From Telmatactis stephensoni (Eukaryota; Cnidaria; Anthozoa; Actiniaria; Isophelliidae): DNA of 64,000 nt. Numbering within the stretch: the first letter of the stretch is position 1; every line of letters starts with the position of its first letter. Below, in pieces: positions 63,993-64,000 of the stretch. The position numbers and the translations under genes were made by a program. Location: positions 124,001 through 188,000 of the forward strand of contig JALIZF010001837.1 of assembly GCA_029948255.1 (NCBI GenBank), read 5' to 3'. Below the pieces are notes generated by a model. It did not search any database. It was not told the DNA's origin and was given only the letters and a program-made list of their open reading frames with translations.

Positions 63993-64000
63993 GTAAGAAA

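Overview
This is 64 kb of AT-rich animal nuclear DNA. The genes have many short exons with GT/AG introns, intergenic and intronic DNA is packed with mobile-element debris, and the protein repertoire is metazoan. Protein similarity and the repeat style (G-tract 'GGGGTACTCCC'-type MITEs, R2-like and jockey/L2-like LINEs, Polinton relics) suggest an anthozoan cnidarian, probably a stony coral or sea anemone; the species cannot be fixed from sequence alone.

Layout. 1-14.67 kb: a DCDC1-like doublecortin-repeat gene on the minus strand, 17 exons in view, 3' end outside the window. 15.37-21.38 kb: PRMT1-type arginine methyltransferase on the plus strand, head-to-head with DCDC1, including an 11-nt micro-exon. 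21.4-48.5 kb: a mobile-element island. It holds three near-identical intronless histamine-N-methyltransferase-like ORFs (copies A, B and C, minus strand), a decayed Polinton/adintovirus-like element with a packaging-ATPase relic, a nested LTR retrotransposon plus a clean solo LTR, several LINE remnants, a tRNA-derived SINE, many MITEs, and a rolling-circle-like element family (TACTCGTGCCC...GTCTAGT). 48.57-54.12 kb: LIN7 (L27 + PDZ scaffold), plus strand, 10 exons. 56.15-60.06 kb: IMMP1L (inner-mitochondrial-membrane peptidase), minus strand, 6 exons, convergent with LIN7. 60.2-64 kb: the first four exons of FUZ (planar-polarity/ciliogenesis effector), plus strand, sharing a 142-bp divergent promoter with IMMP1L.

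How it fits together. The five conserved genes do not form a pathway, but the combination DCDC1-PRMT1-LIN7-IMMP1L-FUZ looks like an old metazoan linkage group. From memory, its human counterparts lie on 11p13-p14 (DCDC1, IMMP1L, LIN7C) and 19q13.33 (PRMT1, LIN7B, FUZ). The HNMT-like genes appear to have multiplied locally inside the repeat island by segmental duplication involving transposon-rich DNA. LIN7 and DCDC1 each carry one apparent +1-base frameshift in a conserved exon where splice phase also demands removal of one base, so assembly indels should be suspected before real gene loss.
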